Notes: a model not told the origin generated them from the sequence alone. 22,300 nucleotides of DNA from DATEDA01 sp035286595 (GCA_035286595.1 DATEDA010000137.1:1-22300), one strand, 5' to 3'; positions 6,262-14,121 are shown, counted from the first letter of the stretch. Program-made: numbers and translations.

Positions 6262-7980
6262 ATGCGGGTATCGCAGTTCTTCCTGTCGACGCTCAAGGAG
6301 GCGCCGGCGGACGCCGAGATCGTCAGCCACAGGCTGATGCTGCGTGCCGGCTTGATCCGGCGCCTCGCTGGCGGGATCTATACCTGGATGCCGCTCGGTC
6401 TGCGGGTGGTGCGGAAGGTCGAGGCGGTCGTCCGCGAGGAGATGAACCGCGCCGGCGCGATCGAGCTGTTCATGCCGGCCGTCCAGCCGGCGGAGCTCTG
6501 GCAGGAATCGGAGCGCTGGCAGAAGTACGGCCCCGAGCTCCTGCGCCTCAAAGATCGCCACGAGCGCGACTTCTGCATCGGACCGACCCACGAGGAAGTG
6601 ATCACCGACATCGCGCGCCGCGACCTGCGGAGCTACCGCCAGCTGCCGGTCCACTTCTACCAGATCCAGACCAAGTTCCGCGACGAGATCCGCCCGCGGT
6701 TCGGCGTGATGCGCGGCCGCGAGTTCACGATGAAGGACGGCTACTCCTTCCACGTCGATCACGCCGACCTGCAGCGCGAGTACCGGAACATGTACGACAC
6801 CTATCGGCGGATCTTCAGCCGCCTCGGCCTCGGGTTCCGAGCGGTGGCCGCCGACACCGGCACCATCGGTGGCACCGGGTCGCACGAGTTCCATGTGCTC
6901 GCGGATTCCGGTGAGGATGCGATCGCCTATTGCCCGCGGTCGGACTACGCGGCGAACGTCGAGCTCGCCGAGGCGGTCGCGCCGGCGGCGGCCCGTCCCC
7001 CCGCCACCGAGAAGCTGGCGAAGGTGCCGACCCCGGGGAAGACGCGGTGCGAGGATGTCGCGGCGTTGCTCGGGCTGCCGCTCGCGCGGACGGTCAAGGC
7101 GATCGCCGTGATGCACGGCGAGGCGTTCAATCTGCTGCTCATCCGCGGCGACCACGAGCTGAACGAGGTCAAGGCGCAGAAGCTGCCGGGCCTCGACCCG
7201 TTCCGGTTCGCCACCGACGCCGAGATCGAGCGGCACCTGGGTTGTAAGCCCGGGTACATCGGCCCGATGGGAATCGATCCGGGCATCCGCGTGATCGCCG
7301 ACCGCAGCGTCGCGGTGATGGCCGACTTCGTGTGCGGCGCGAGCGAGGAGGGCCATCACCTCCGCGGCGTGAACTTCGGCCGCGAGGTTCCGGAACCGGC
7401 GCTTGTCGCCGACATCCGGAAAGTCGTGGCGGGCGATCCCAGCCCGGACGGCAAGGGCGCCCTCGAGATCGTGCGCGGCATCGAGGTCGGCCACATCTTC
7501 CAGCTCCGCACGCGGTACTCGAAGTCGATGAAAGCCACTTTCCTCGACGAGAAGGGGGAGACGCGGTTCTTCGAGATGGGCTGCTACGGCATCGGCGTGA
7601 CGCGCATCGTCGGCGCCGCGATCGAGCAGAGCCACGACGACCGCGGGATCATCTGGCCCGATCCGATCGCGCCGTTCCGGCTCGCGATCGTGCCGCTCGG
7701 CTACCGTCGCAACGACGCCGTCCGGCGCTCCGCCGACGGCCTGTACGAAGCGCTCTCGGGCGCCGGCGTCGACGTGCTGCTCGACGACCGCGACGAGCGG
7801 CCGGGGGTGCTGCTCGCCGACGCTGAACTCATCGGCATTCCACATCGCCTCGTCATCGGCGAGCGCGGGCTGAAGGATGGCAAGATCGAGTATCAGGGCC
7901 GCCGGGAAACGTCACCCACTCCGATCCCGATGACCGATGCGGTCGGCTTCCTGAAGGAGAAGCTGTGCGAAAGCTCGTAG
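6262..7980 (+). CDS. proS: Prolyl-tRNA synthetase, bacterial type with editing domain
   Basis: ProS charges tRNA-Pro with proline in the cytoplasm. The 572-residue length equals that of the E. coli enzyme. The class II core is clear: the opening MRVSQFFLSTLKEAP, motif 2 as FRDEIRPRFGVMRGREF near residue 140, and motif 3 as GCYGIGVTRIVGA near residue 445. Between motifs 2 and 3 lies the long INS editing domain (about residues 225-405) that removes mischarged alanine; it includes KTRCEDVAALLGLPLARTVKA. The anticodon-binding domain follows. ATG at 6262 is chosen on family alignment; its Shine-Dalgarno is weak (GGGG about eight bases upstream). The 3' end overlaps the next gene's start by 16 bases. 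Confidence 0.98.
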   Translation: MRVSQFFLSTLKEAPADAEIVSHRLMLRAGLIRRLAGGIYTWMPLGLRVVRKVEAVVREEMNRAGAIELFMPAVQPAELWQESERWQKYGPELLRLKDRHERDFCIGPTHEEVITDIARRDLRSYRQLPVHFYQIQTKFRDEIRPRFGVMRGREFTMKDGYSFHVDHADLQREYRNMYDTYRRIFSRLGLGFRAVAADTGTIGGTGSHEFHVLADSGEDAIAYCPRSDYAANVELAEAVAPAAARPPATEKLAKVPTPGKTRCEDVAALLGLPLARTVKAIAVMHGEAFNLLLIRGDHELNEVKAQKLPGLDPFRFATDAEIERHLGCKPGYIGPMGIDPGIRVIADRSVAVMADFVCGASEEGHHLRGVNFGREVPEPALVADIRKVVAGDPSPDGKGALEIVRGIEVGHIFQLRTRYSKSMKATFLDEKGETRFFEMGCYGIGVTRIVGAAIEQSHDDRGIIWPDPIAPFRLAIVPLGYRRNDAVRRSADGLYEALSGAGVDVLLDDRDERPGVLLADAELIGIPHRLVIGERGLKDGKIEYQGRRETSPTPIPMTDAVGFLKEKLCESS

Positions 7981-8570
7981 CCCTCGCCGCCGTTCTCGGA
8001 GCAGCGCTCGCGCCGCTGGGCGCCCAGGGCGGGGCACAGCAGTACGAACCGCTGTCGGCGAGCGTCCAGGCGGCACTGTCGCGCGCGATCAGCGACAAGG
8101 GCGTGCCGCAGCTCAAGTTTGCCGATCCCGGGGACGGCTACAGGTGGCTGCTCGCGATGTCCGACCGTCTCGCGAAGCGCATCCCCGACGAGAAGGCTCG
8201 CGTGGAGTTCCTGAAGACCGTCCACTACGAGGCGACCCGTGCCGGACTGGATCCGCAGCTCGTGCTCGGCGTGGTCCACGTCGAGAGCGGCTTCAAGAAG
8301 TACGCCGTGTCGAAGGCCGGTGCCCGCGGGCTGATGCAGGTGATGCCGTTCTGGGTCGAACTGATCGGCCGGAAGGACGACAATCTCTTCCATCTGCGGA
8401 CGAACATCCGCTACGGCTGCGTCATCCTCCGCCACTACCTCGATCTCGAGAAGGGCAACCTGTACCGCGCGCTCGGCCGCTACAACGGCAGCCTCGGCCA
8501 GCCCGACTACCCGAACCTGGTCCTCGCGGCCTGGCGCGGCACCTTCAAGTACCCCGGCCGTCCCGCCTAG
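7965..8570 (+). CDS. Lytic transglycosylase, SLT domain
   Basis: This 201-residue protein looks like a small lytic murein transglycosylase that cleaves peptidoglycan to 1,6-anhydro-muropeptides. Residues 1-20 form a hydrophobic, alanine-rich signal peptide (MRKLVALAAVLGAALAPLGA), so it should act in the periplasm. The SLT domain shows the catalytic Glu107 in VHVESGF, then KAGARGLMQVMP, and the downstream ALGRYNGS motif that lines the substrate groove. The start is GTG, inside the end of proS, with AAGGAG five bases upstream, and is therefore coupled to proS. Its TAG stop overlaps the pyrF stop on the other strand in the shared tetranucleotide CTAG. Confidence 0.93.
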   Translation: MRKLVALAAVLGAALAPLGAQGGAQQYEPLSASVQAALSRAISDKGVPQLKFADPGDGYRWLLAMSDRLAKRIPDEKARVEFLKTVHYEATRAGLDPQLVLGVVHVESGFKKYAVSKAGARGLMQVMPFWVELIGRKDDNLFHLRTNIRYGCVILRHYLDLEKGNLYRALGRYNGSLGQPDYPNLVLAAWRGTFKYPGRPA

Positions 8571-9301
8571 GCCGGAAAGATCGAAGCGATCGTCGCCTGG
8601 ATCCGTTCCGCAGCGGCGCGCGGATCGGCCGCCTGCCGGATCGGGCGACCGACGACGACATAGTCGGCGCCGTTCGCGAACGCCTGCGCGACGTCGACGG
8701 TGCGTTTCTGGTCGTCCGCCGGGCGGTTCTCCACGGGCCGGATGCCCGGCGCCACGACCAGAATCCGCTCGCCGAGCTCCCGCTTCAGCAGCGGCGCCTC
8801 GAGCCCCGAGGAGATCACGCCGTCGCAACCCGCCTCGAGGGCGCGCCGCGCGCGCGAGAGCACGAGCCGCTCCACGTCGCACTGGAAGCCGAGGTCGTCG
8901 AGGTCGCCGCGATCGAGGCTCGTGAGCACCGTGACCGCCAGGAGCTTCACTTCGCCCTTCTCCGCCGCCGCCGCTGCCATCATGGCCTGGTTTCCGTGCA
9001 CCGTCGTGGCCGTGACGCCGCGCCCGCGCAAGGCCCGCATCGCGCCGCGCACCGTCTCGGGCACGTCGAAGAACTTGAGGTCGACGAAGACGCGCTTGTC
9101 GTTCGCGACGAGCCACTCGACCAGCTCGAAGCAGCCGCTCGCCACGAAGAGCTCGAGACCGACCTTGTAGAACGCGGCGGCCTCACCGAGCTGCGTGACG
9201 AGCGCACGCGCCTGGTCCGCGCGCGGCACGTCGAGCGCGACGATCAGCCGCTCGCGGCGCGGAATCGCCTTCGTTGACTGAAGGTCGCTGGAGACGCTCA
9301 T
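8567..9301 (-). CDS. pyrF: Orotidine 5'-phosphate decarboxylase
   Basis: PyrF decarboxylates OMP to UMP, the last step of de novo pyrimidine nucleotide synthesis. The 244-residue protein has the TIM-barrel hallmarks: VALDVP at residues 21-26, YKVGLELF, and the catalytic D-x-K-x-x-D at Asp74, Lys76 and Asp79 within VFVDLKFFDVPETV. VHGNQ, VLTSLD, VAPGIRP and VVGRPI complete the phosphate-binding side. ATG at 9301 gives a normal length; its Shine-Dalgarno is weak (GGGGC). Longer in-frame versions cross the promoter region of the divergent gene at 9444 and are rejected. The gene converges on the lytic transglycosylase and shares four bases with it. Confidence 0.97.
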   Translation of the reverse strand: MSVSSDLQSTKAIPRRERLIVALDVPRADQARALVTQLGEAAAFYKVGLELFVASGCFELVEWLVANDKRVFVDLKFFDVPETVRGAMRALRGRGVTATTVHGNQAMMAAAAAEKGEVKLLAVTVLTSLDRGDLDDLGFQCDVERLVLSRARRALEAGCDGVISSGLEAPLLKRELGERILVVAPGIRPVENRPADDQKRTVDVAQAFANGADYVVVGRPIRQAADPRAAAERIQATIASIFPA

Positions 9302-9375
9302 CGGATCGCCCCGGAGAGCACGACTCCCGCGCGCCTCGCGGTCGCGAGTTTCCGGGACATTTGCCACAGTTTTTC

Positions 9376-9391
9376 CGGCATGTTCCTTGCT
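9376..9391 (+). promoter_or_regulatory. Sigma-54-like -24/-12 promoter of first PilZ-like paralogue
   Basis: CGGCATG-TTCC-TTGCT matches the sigma-54 consensus TGGCACG-N4-TTGCW at ten of twelve defined positions, with the required GG at 9377-9378 and GC at 9389-9390, twelve bases apart. Transcription would start near 9402, about 42 bases before the ATG at 9444. It closely resembles the element in front of the second paralogue. No clear activator site is visible upstream; a CTCGCGGTCGCGAG palindrome at 9335-9348 lies about 60 bases before the start. Confidence 0.55.
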
Positions 9392-9443
9392 GAACTCCCG
9401 CATGCGCCGCGGCAATTCTCGCGGCACCTGACCAACGAACCCC

Positions 9444-10985
9444 ATGTTCCTCGATTTTATCGCGGCGAACCGCGGCGCGGCCGACGACGGCGAATTCTCG
9501 CCCGAGCGCGTGCGCGCGTGGCTGTCATCGCTCGCCGCGGCCGACACGCTGGGTACGGCGCAGGCGCTCATCGATCGGCTCGTCGCGTTCAATAACGCCG
9601 AGCTCCACAGCCGGCTGCGGCTGCGGCTGCTCGACATGTTCCGTGACCACGCCGACTGGCTGCTGCCGCAGCTCGAGAGCCGGATTGCCCGCGCGCAGCC
9701 GCCCCTCGCGGGCCATCACCGTCAGGTCGCCTACTTCATCGAGAAGCTGCTCAAGGAGCTCGCTGCCGGGTACTCGCACGCCGTGCTCCGCGTGCCGCGC
9801 GCATGGCTGTCGATCGGCTTCAAGCGCCAGCTCCACCTGCCGCTCGTCCGCGCCATGGATTTGCACGCGCGCCGCCTCGCGCTGAGCCAGCGGCTGTACG
9901 CGCGGAGCCCCGGCGCCGTCTGGGGAGAGCTGCATCAACTTTACCGGCTCGCCCGGGACTGGGGCGTGGCCGAGCGCGAGGCGGACTCTCCGCAGACCTC
10001 GCCGCTCCGCGTCTACCGGGATAGCCTGCTGCTCGCGTTCGCCCAGCCCACGAAGCTCAACCACGGCGACTTCCCGCGGGTGCAGAGCTACCTCGCCACC
10101 CATGGCGACCTCGCCGAAGTGACGCCCGCGGCGAGGGTCGGCGATCCGCTGTGCGTGTTCGCGATCGACCCGAGCCGGGATAAGCCCGGGGTCGCCTACG
10201 CGAAGCGCGCGGACGCGGGATTCGAGAACGGCGAGCTGCTGCTTCTCACGCACCGGCTCGTCGAGCAGCTGCAGCAGCAGCTCAAGAAGCTCCACGACGG
10301 CATCCCGCCCGGTTCGCTCGGCCTGCCCGACGAGGCCGCCCGCCTCCAATACCAGGAGCTCCTGCAGCGGCTCGTCGCCCACTGGCGCGGCGAGCGGAAG
10401 ACCCGCACGGCGCGGATGCGCTTCCATCCGCGGGTCGAGCTGTGGGTAGGCCTGCGCGACATCTGGCGCGTGCTGCGCGCCGAGTCGCCCCAGGACACCC
10501 CGGCGGCCGACATCACCCAGCGCGAGACGCCGGCGAAGGCGAGCGAGTGGATCATCTCGAACGAGAGCTCGCGCGGCTTCGCCCTGAAGTACATGTCGGG
10601 CAGCCTGCCGGCGGTCAACGTCGGCGAGATCGTGGCGCTGAAGTCGAAGGAGCAGGGCGCGGTCTTCGTGTGCCTCGTGCGCTGGATCCTGTCCAACAAC
10701 CCCGAGCATTTCGAGGTGGGGTTGCAGCAGCTTGCGCCGGTCGTCGTCCCGGCGGTCTACAAGTCCTCCGAGCTCGAGCGCGTCGCGCCCGAGCCGATCC
10801 TGTTCTTCCCGGAGGTGCCGGCGCAGAAGCGGGCCCCGGCAGTCGTCGCGCCGCCGAACCGGCTGCGCTCGAACGAGGAGTTCAGCCTTCGCCATCGCCG
10901 CGGCCGGCTCTCCTTGCGAGCGAGCCGCATCATCGAGAAGACACCGAGCATCGAGCTGATCGAGGTCGCGGCGCAGGCCGTCTAG
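9444..10985 (+). CDS. PilZ-like domain protein, tandem paralogue 1
   Basis: This is a 513-residue protein whose function I do not recognise. Residues 1-300 are mostly amphipathic helix, rich in Leu, Arg and Gln, with no signal peptide or membrane segment, so it is probably cytoplasmic. The C-terminal part carries the two hallmarks of a PilZ c-di-GMP-binding domain: RxxxR at residues 326-330 (RFHPR) and NxSxxG at 373-378 (NESSRG). These are followed by a strand-rich stretch ending VRWILSNNPEHFEVGLQQL. The 42 residues between the two motifs are more than usual, so an insertion is likely. A tail of about 80 residues follows. It is homologous along its whole length to the gene at 11340. No Shine-Dalgarno is visible at the ATG. 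A c-di-GMP receptor acting on motility or surface behaviour is my inference. Confidence 0.78.
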   Translation: MFLDFIAANRGAADDGEFSPERVRAWLSSLAAADTLGTAQALIDRLVAFNNAELHSRLRLRLLDMFRDHADWLLPQLESRIARAQPPLAGHHRQVAYFIEKLLKELAAGYSHAVLRVPRAWLSIGFKRQLHLPLVRAMDLHARRLALSQRLYARSPGAVWGELHQLYRLARDWGVAEREADSPQTSPLRVYRDSLLLAFAQPTKLNHGDFPRVQSYLATHGDLAEVTPAARVGDPLCVFAIDPSRDKPGVAYAKRADAGFENGELLLLTHRLVEQLQQQLKKLHDGIPPGSLGLPDEAARLQYQELLQRLVAHWRGERKTRTARMRFHPRVELWVGLRDIWRVLRAESPQDTPAADITQRETPAKASEWIISNESSRGFALKYMSGSLPAVNVGEIVALKSKEQGAVFVCLVRWILSNNPEHFEVGLQQLAPVVVPAVYKSSELERVAPEPILFFPEVPAQKRAPAVVAPPNRLRSNEEFSLRHRRGRLSLRASRIIEKTPSIELIEVAAQAV

Positions 10986-10997
10986 GGTCTCGCTCCA

Positions 10998-11015
10998 GCG
11001 TGACGCGGTTCACGC
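10998..11015. promoter_or_regulatory. Inverted repeat GCGTGA-N6-TCACGC, first CRP-like site
   Basis: Perfect 6-bp arms surround CGCGGT, 13 bases past the end of paralogue 1. The core GTGA-N6-TCAC is the pattern bound by CRP/FNR-family regulators. Its 14-base core agrees at 12 positions with the second site at 11138-11155. A stem-loop at the end of the upstream transcript is an alternative reading, but no T-run follows. Confidence 0.4.
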
Positions 11016-11137
11016 CGCGGTCCCGACGCGCGTGTCGCGAAGGTGTCAGAAAGATCGACAGTGCGGCGTCTTTCGGCGCCTCAGCCGCTTGGCCGAATCC
11101 GGGGCGACGCTTGATTTCGCTTCGCTTCGATGGGATC

Positions 11138-11155
11138 CTGTGACGGAGTTCACAG
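11138..11155. promoter_or_regulatory. Inverted repeat CTGTGA-N6-TCACAG, consensus CRP-type site
   Basis: TGTGA-CGGAGT-TCACA matches the CRP/Vfr half-sites perfectly and has the right 6-base spacer. It is centred about 147 bases before the start predicted from the sigma-54-like promoter at 11268. The same bases also read TGT-N10-ACA, the NifA-type upstream activator pattern, so the protein that binds here cannot be settled from sequence. Confidence 0.55.
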
Positions 11156-11267
11156 CGTCGTGTCTTGGTCGATCCGGCCGCCAGCCTTCCCTGCCCCGCA
11201 GCCTGCCGTCCCCAACCGGGCGAGTGTCACACCGCGCCTCCCGCACCGGGGGTGAGCGCCGAACCCG

Positions 11268-11282
11268 TGGCACGGTCCTTGC
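11268..11282 (+). promoter_or_regulatory. Sigma-54 -24/-12 promoter of second PilZ-like paralogue
   Basis: TGGCACG-GTCC-TTGC is an exact match to the sigma-54 core TGGCACG-N4-TTGC, with GG at 11269-11270 and GC at 11281-11282. Transcription should start near 11294, 46 bases before the ATG. It lies in the 354-base gap 10986-11339, which also holds two CRP-like inverted repeats. I saw no IHF-like AT-rich site in that gap and no open reading frame worth calling. Confidence 0.75.
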
Positions 11283-11339
11283 GACCCACCGGGCAGGTTC
11301 GAAGTAACGGCCGCTCAACAACATCTACAGGAGCCGGAC

Positions 11340-12848
11340 ATGCCGCTGCACTTGAGTTTGCCGCCGACCGCTGCCGGGGAGACCAGGCGGTTCGAGCTCG
11401 CGCCCGAACAGGTCCCCGCGTGGCTCGCTACCCTGCCCAAGGAAGACCCGGCCACGGCCGGGCGGATGATCCTCGAGCAGCTCGTGCCGCTCAACCGCAG
11501 CCGGGTCCGCATCACGCTGCGCCAGGACGTGACCGAGGGCTTCCTCGGGTTCGTGGAGCATCTCCTGCCGCGCCTCGACGCGGCGCTCGCCTCCGGCACG
11601 TTGCCGCTATCCCAGCAGGGCCGGCACGCCGCCGGGCTCGCGGAGGAGCTCCTCACCGAGCTCGCGTACTCGTACAAGCTCTTGCTCGTCGAGCAGTCCC
11701 GGCGTCTCTTCGGATTCGCGTCGAGCGGCCGCGCGCTGCTGCCGGTCACCCGCGCGATGCAGATGCTCGCGCAGCGGCTCAAGCTCGGCTACCGCATGTA
11801 CGCCACCAACCCCAAATCGGTCTGGCTCGAGCTCCATGAGCTCTATCAGTTCGCCCTTCGTCGCGGACTCGCCGGCCGGTCGCTCATCGACGGCGTCGAG
11901 ACGCCGCTCGCGATCTACCGCGGCGCGCTGCTGCTCGCATTCGCGGAGCCGCTCAAGCTCATGCAGGGAGATCTCGACCGGGTCGCCGCCTGGCTCGAGC
12001 TGTTCGGTACCAAGGCGACGCTCGCGCCCGCCGGCCAGCAGAAGAGCGGACAGGGCCTGTTTCTGCTCAAGTCGCAACGCGACCTGCCCGGCTATGCGCT
12101 CTCGAAGCGCCACCACCCGGTGCCGCAGGGCCACGACCTGCTCCTGAACACGCTGCCGCTCGCCGAGCACCTGCTCGACCAGCTCGCGCGACTCTCCGCC
12201 GGCGAGTCGGCCGAGGGTCTGGGCCTGCCGCCCGAAGCGAACGATTCGGCGTTCCGCGATCTGATGGGTCGCCTCGTCAAGCATTGGGGCGCGGTCCCGA
12301 ACCGGCGCTTCACGCGGCTGCGCACTCATGCGCGCGTCGAGGTTTGCGTCGGCATCCGGGGGATCTGGGAGTTCCTGAACTCGCGCGGCGCCACCAAGCC
12401 GGGCAACGGCGAATGGATGGTCACGAACGAGAGCCCGCGCGGCTTCGCGCTGATGCACGTCAAGGGCCCGATCGAGCCGATTCGCGTCGGCGAGGTCGTC
12501 GGCCTGCGCACGCGCGACAGCAACACCTGCCACATCTGCGTCGTGCGCTGGGTCCTGTCCGACAACCCGGAGCATCTCGAGCTCGGGCTCGAGGAGCTCG
12601 CGCCGACCGCGCGCCCGGTGTCGATTCGGAAGACCCGCGGCGGGGCGCAGGAGTCCGAGCGGGTCCTGCTGCTGCCGGAAGTGCCCTCGCTCAACCAGGC
12701 GCCGGCGATCCTCGCGCCGCTCTTCGCGCTCGACTCGACCTGCGAGCTCTCGCTGGGCGATCTGCAGTCGAAGCTGCGCGTCCGCGCCACCCGGCTGCTC
12801 GAGCGGACGGTGAGCGTGCAGCTCATCCAGTTCAGCGCAGTGAGCTGA
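11340..12848 (+). CDS. PilZ-like domain protein, tandem paralogue 2
   Basis: This 502-residue protein is a full-length paralogue of the preceding gene: a helical N-terminal region of about 300 residues with no signal or membrane segment, then a PilZ-like module. RxxxR is at residues 328-332 (RTHAR) and NxSxxG at 363-368 (NESPRG), separated by 30 residues, nearer to ordinary PilZ spacing than in copy 1. Shared blocks include VWLELHELYQ against VWGELHQLYR, LLLAFAEPLKL against LLLAFAQPTKL, and VRWVLSDNPEHLELGLEEL against VRWILSNNPEHFEVGLQQL. AGGAG lies six bases before the ATG. The gene has its own sigma-54-like promoter and overlaps the convergent BrkB-family gene by 17 bases. A c-di-GMP receptor is likely; its target is unknown. 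Confidence 0.8.
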   Translation: MPLHLSLPPTAAGETRRFELAPEQVPAWLATLPKEDPATAGRMILEQLVPLNRSRVRITLRQDVTEGFLGFVEHLLPRLDAALASGTLPLSQQGRHAAGLAEELLTELAYSYKLLLVEQSRRLFGFASSGRALLPVTRAMQMLAQRLKLGYRMYATNPKSVWLELHELYQFALRRGLAGRSLIDGVETPLAIYRGALLLAFAEPLKLMQGDLDRVAAWLELFGTKATLAPAGQQKSGQGLFLLKSQRDLPGYALSKRHHPVPQGHDLLLNTLPLAEHLLDQLARLSAGESAEGLGLPPEANDSAFRDLMGRLVKHWGAVPNRRFTRLRTHARVEVCVGIRGIWEFLNSRGATKPGNGEWMVTNESPRGFALMHVKGPIEPIRVGEVVGLRTRDSNTCHICVVRWVLSDNPEHLELGLEELAPTARPVSIRKTRGGAQESERVLLLPEVPSLNQAPAILAPLFALDSTCELSLGDLQSKLRVRATRLLERTVSVQLIQFSAVS

Positions 12849-14094
12849 CCTGGGCTTTCGCCCCGGCGGCCCCGCCTTCCTCGTCCACCAGCGTCCTGAT
12901 GGGCGCTGCGATCGCGCGGTCGAACCCGGCCGCCGCGCGCTGGATCACGCCGTCGAGCACCATATCGGTTCCGCGCCCCTTGCCGCCCGCAGGCTCGAAG
13001 ACCAGCCGCCGGAAGACGTCGGCGATCGTCACCACGTCGGGGTCGCACGCCAGCGCCCAGCGGTCGCCCACGACGCGGGCGACCCAGCCCGCCGCCGCCA
13101 GCTCCTCCAGGATGCGCTCGCCCGCCTCACGCGGCGTGCGCGCGTCCGACAGGATCTCGCGCGTGCGCGGCGTACGTGACGCGCGCTGGGCGCGGAGGAG
13201 CACCCGCAGAATCTCCAGCGCGGCCGCGAACGAGATCCCGCCCTGCATCTCCCTTGCCTCGCGCGCTACACGGAAGTCCGGCGCGAGCGCGGTGATCACC
13301 GCCCCGAGCAGGGCTACGACCCAGGAGGCGTAAATCCAGATCAGGAAGATCGGGATCGCCGCAAACGCGCCGTAGACGAGCGTGTAGGTCGGAAAGTTTG
13401 CCAGGTAGAGGGCGAACCCCCGCTTCATCGCCTCGAACATCACCGCCGCGGCGAGGCCGCCGATCACGGCGTGCTTCAGCTCCATGGGCCGGTTCGGGAC
13501 GACGTAATACATCAGGGTGAACGCGGCCGCCGTCAGCACGAGCGGCACGAGGCTGATGAGGGCCGTCCCCCCGCCCGGCACCTGTCGGGCGAGCCCAAGC
13601 GAGGCGCTGACGATGTAGGAGGTCACCGTCAGGCTCATGCCGATCAGCAGCGGGCCGAGCGTGAGCACCCCCCAGTAGGTGAGCACGCGGAACACGAGCG
13701 GGCGCGGGCGCCGCACGCGCCAGATCGTGTTGAACGCGCGCTCGATCGTCATCATGAGCATGATCGCCGTCACGGCGAGAAAGGCGATGCCGACCGCGGT
13801 CAGGCGCGCGGCGCTCCGCGTGAACTGGTCGATGTACCCGGTGACCGCCTTCGCGAGCGTCGGCGGCAGGATCTCCTTGCCGAAGAAGTCGTCGAGCCCC
13901 TGGGTGAAGTCCCGAAACACCGGGAACGCGGCGACGACGGTGAGCGCGATCGTGAGTAGAGGCACCAGCGCGAGCAGCGTCGTATAAGCGAGGCTCGCCG
14001 CGAGGTTGAAACAGTTGTCCTCGATGAACCGACGGCCGACGTGGCTTGCGAATCGGCCGAGGAGCTGGAGTCGGTTGCGGACCGGCGTCGTCAC
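12832..14094 (-). CDS. YihY/BrkB (UPF0761) family inner-membrane protein
   Basis: This 420-residue protein belongs to the YihY/virulence factor BrkB family, wrongly known in older records as RNase BN. The family hallmark near the N-terminus, NLAASLAYTTLLALVPLLTIAL, opens the first of about six membrane segments; others include TAVGIAFLAVTAIMLMM, the LVPLVLTAAAFTLMYYVVP region and IPIFLIWIYASWVVALLGAVI. A soluble C-terminal part of about 120 residues resembles a small winged-helix-like domain (AGERILEELAAAGWVARV). Transport function in this family is not settled. The GTG start at 14094 is chosen because it precedes the conserved RFASHVGRRFIEDN region and leaves room for the divergent wrbA promoter; no good Shine-Dalgarno supports it. 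The 3' end overlaps the paralogue 2 gene by 17 bases. Confidence 0.9.
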   Translation of the reverse strand: MTTPVRNRLQLLGRFASHVGRRFIEDNCFNLAASLAYTTLLALVPLLTIALTVVAAFPVFRDFTQGLDDFFGKEILPPTLAKAVTGYIDQFTRSAARLTAVGIAFLAVTAIMLMMTIERAFNTIWRVRRPRPLVFRVLTYWGVLTLGPLLIGMSLTVTSYIVSASLGLARQVPGGGTALISLVPLVLTAAAFTLMYYVVPNRPMELKHAVIGGLAAAVMFEAMKRGFALYLANFPTYTLVYGAFAAIPIFLIWIYASWVVALLGAVITALAPDFRVAREAREMQGGISFAAALEILRVLLRAQRASRTPRTREILSDARTPREAGERILEELAAAGWVARVVGDRWALACDPDVVTIADVFRRLVFEPAGGKGRGTDMVLDGVIQRAAAGFDRAIAAPIRTLVDEEGGAAGAKAQVSSLR

Positions 14095-14115
14095 GATGGG
14101 AGCGGAGGCCGTTCG

Positions 14116-14121
14116 TATAAT
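14116..14121 (+). promoter_or_regulatory. -10 element TATAAT, likely wrbA promoter
   Basis: A perfect TATAAT lies 29 bases before the wrbA ATG in the 56-base gap between divergent genes; it is the only AT-rich run there. Transcription would begin near 14128. The -35 is poor at 17 bases spacing. The reverse strand reads TATTAT over nearly the same bases, so it might also serve the divergent gene. Confidence 0.5.

Noticed and set aside
6229..7845. 538-codon open frame antisense to proS
   Set aside because: Fully opposite proS, His/Asp/Arg-rich, no family resemblance.
9335..9348. CTCGCGGTCGCGAG palindrome as a regulator site between pyrF and paralogue 1
   Set aside because: GC-rich palindromes of this size are expected here by chance; it resembles neither the CRP-like repeats nor any site I know.
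9525..10895. 456-codon open frame antisense to PilZ-like paralogue 1
   Set aside because: The sense frame is supported by homology to its neighbour and by PilZ motifs; the antisense one has neither.
11288..11306. GGTTCGA resembling a tRNA T-loop
   Set aside because: No acceptor or anticodon stems can be built around it; it lies in the predicted 5' leader of paralogue 2.
12284..13333. 349-codon plus-strand frame across the end of paralogue 2 and the BrkB-family gene
   Set aside because: It is out of frame with paralogue 2 and antisense to the membrane protein; Arg/Ala-rich low-complexity translation.
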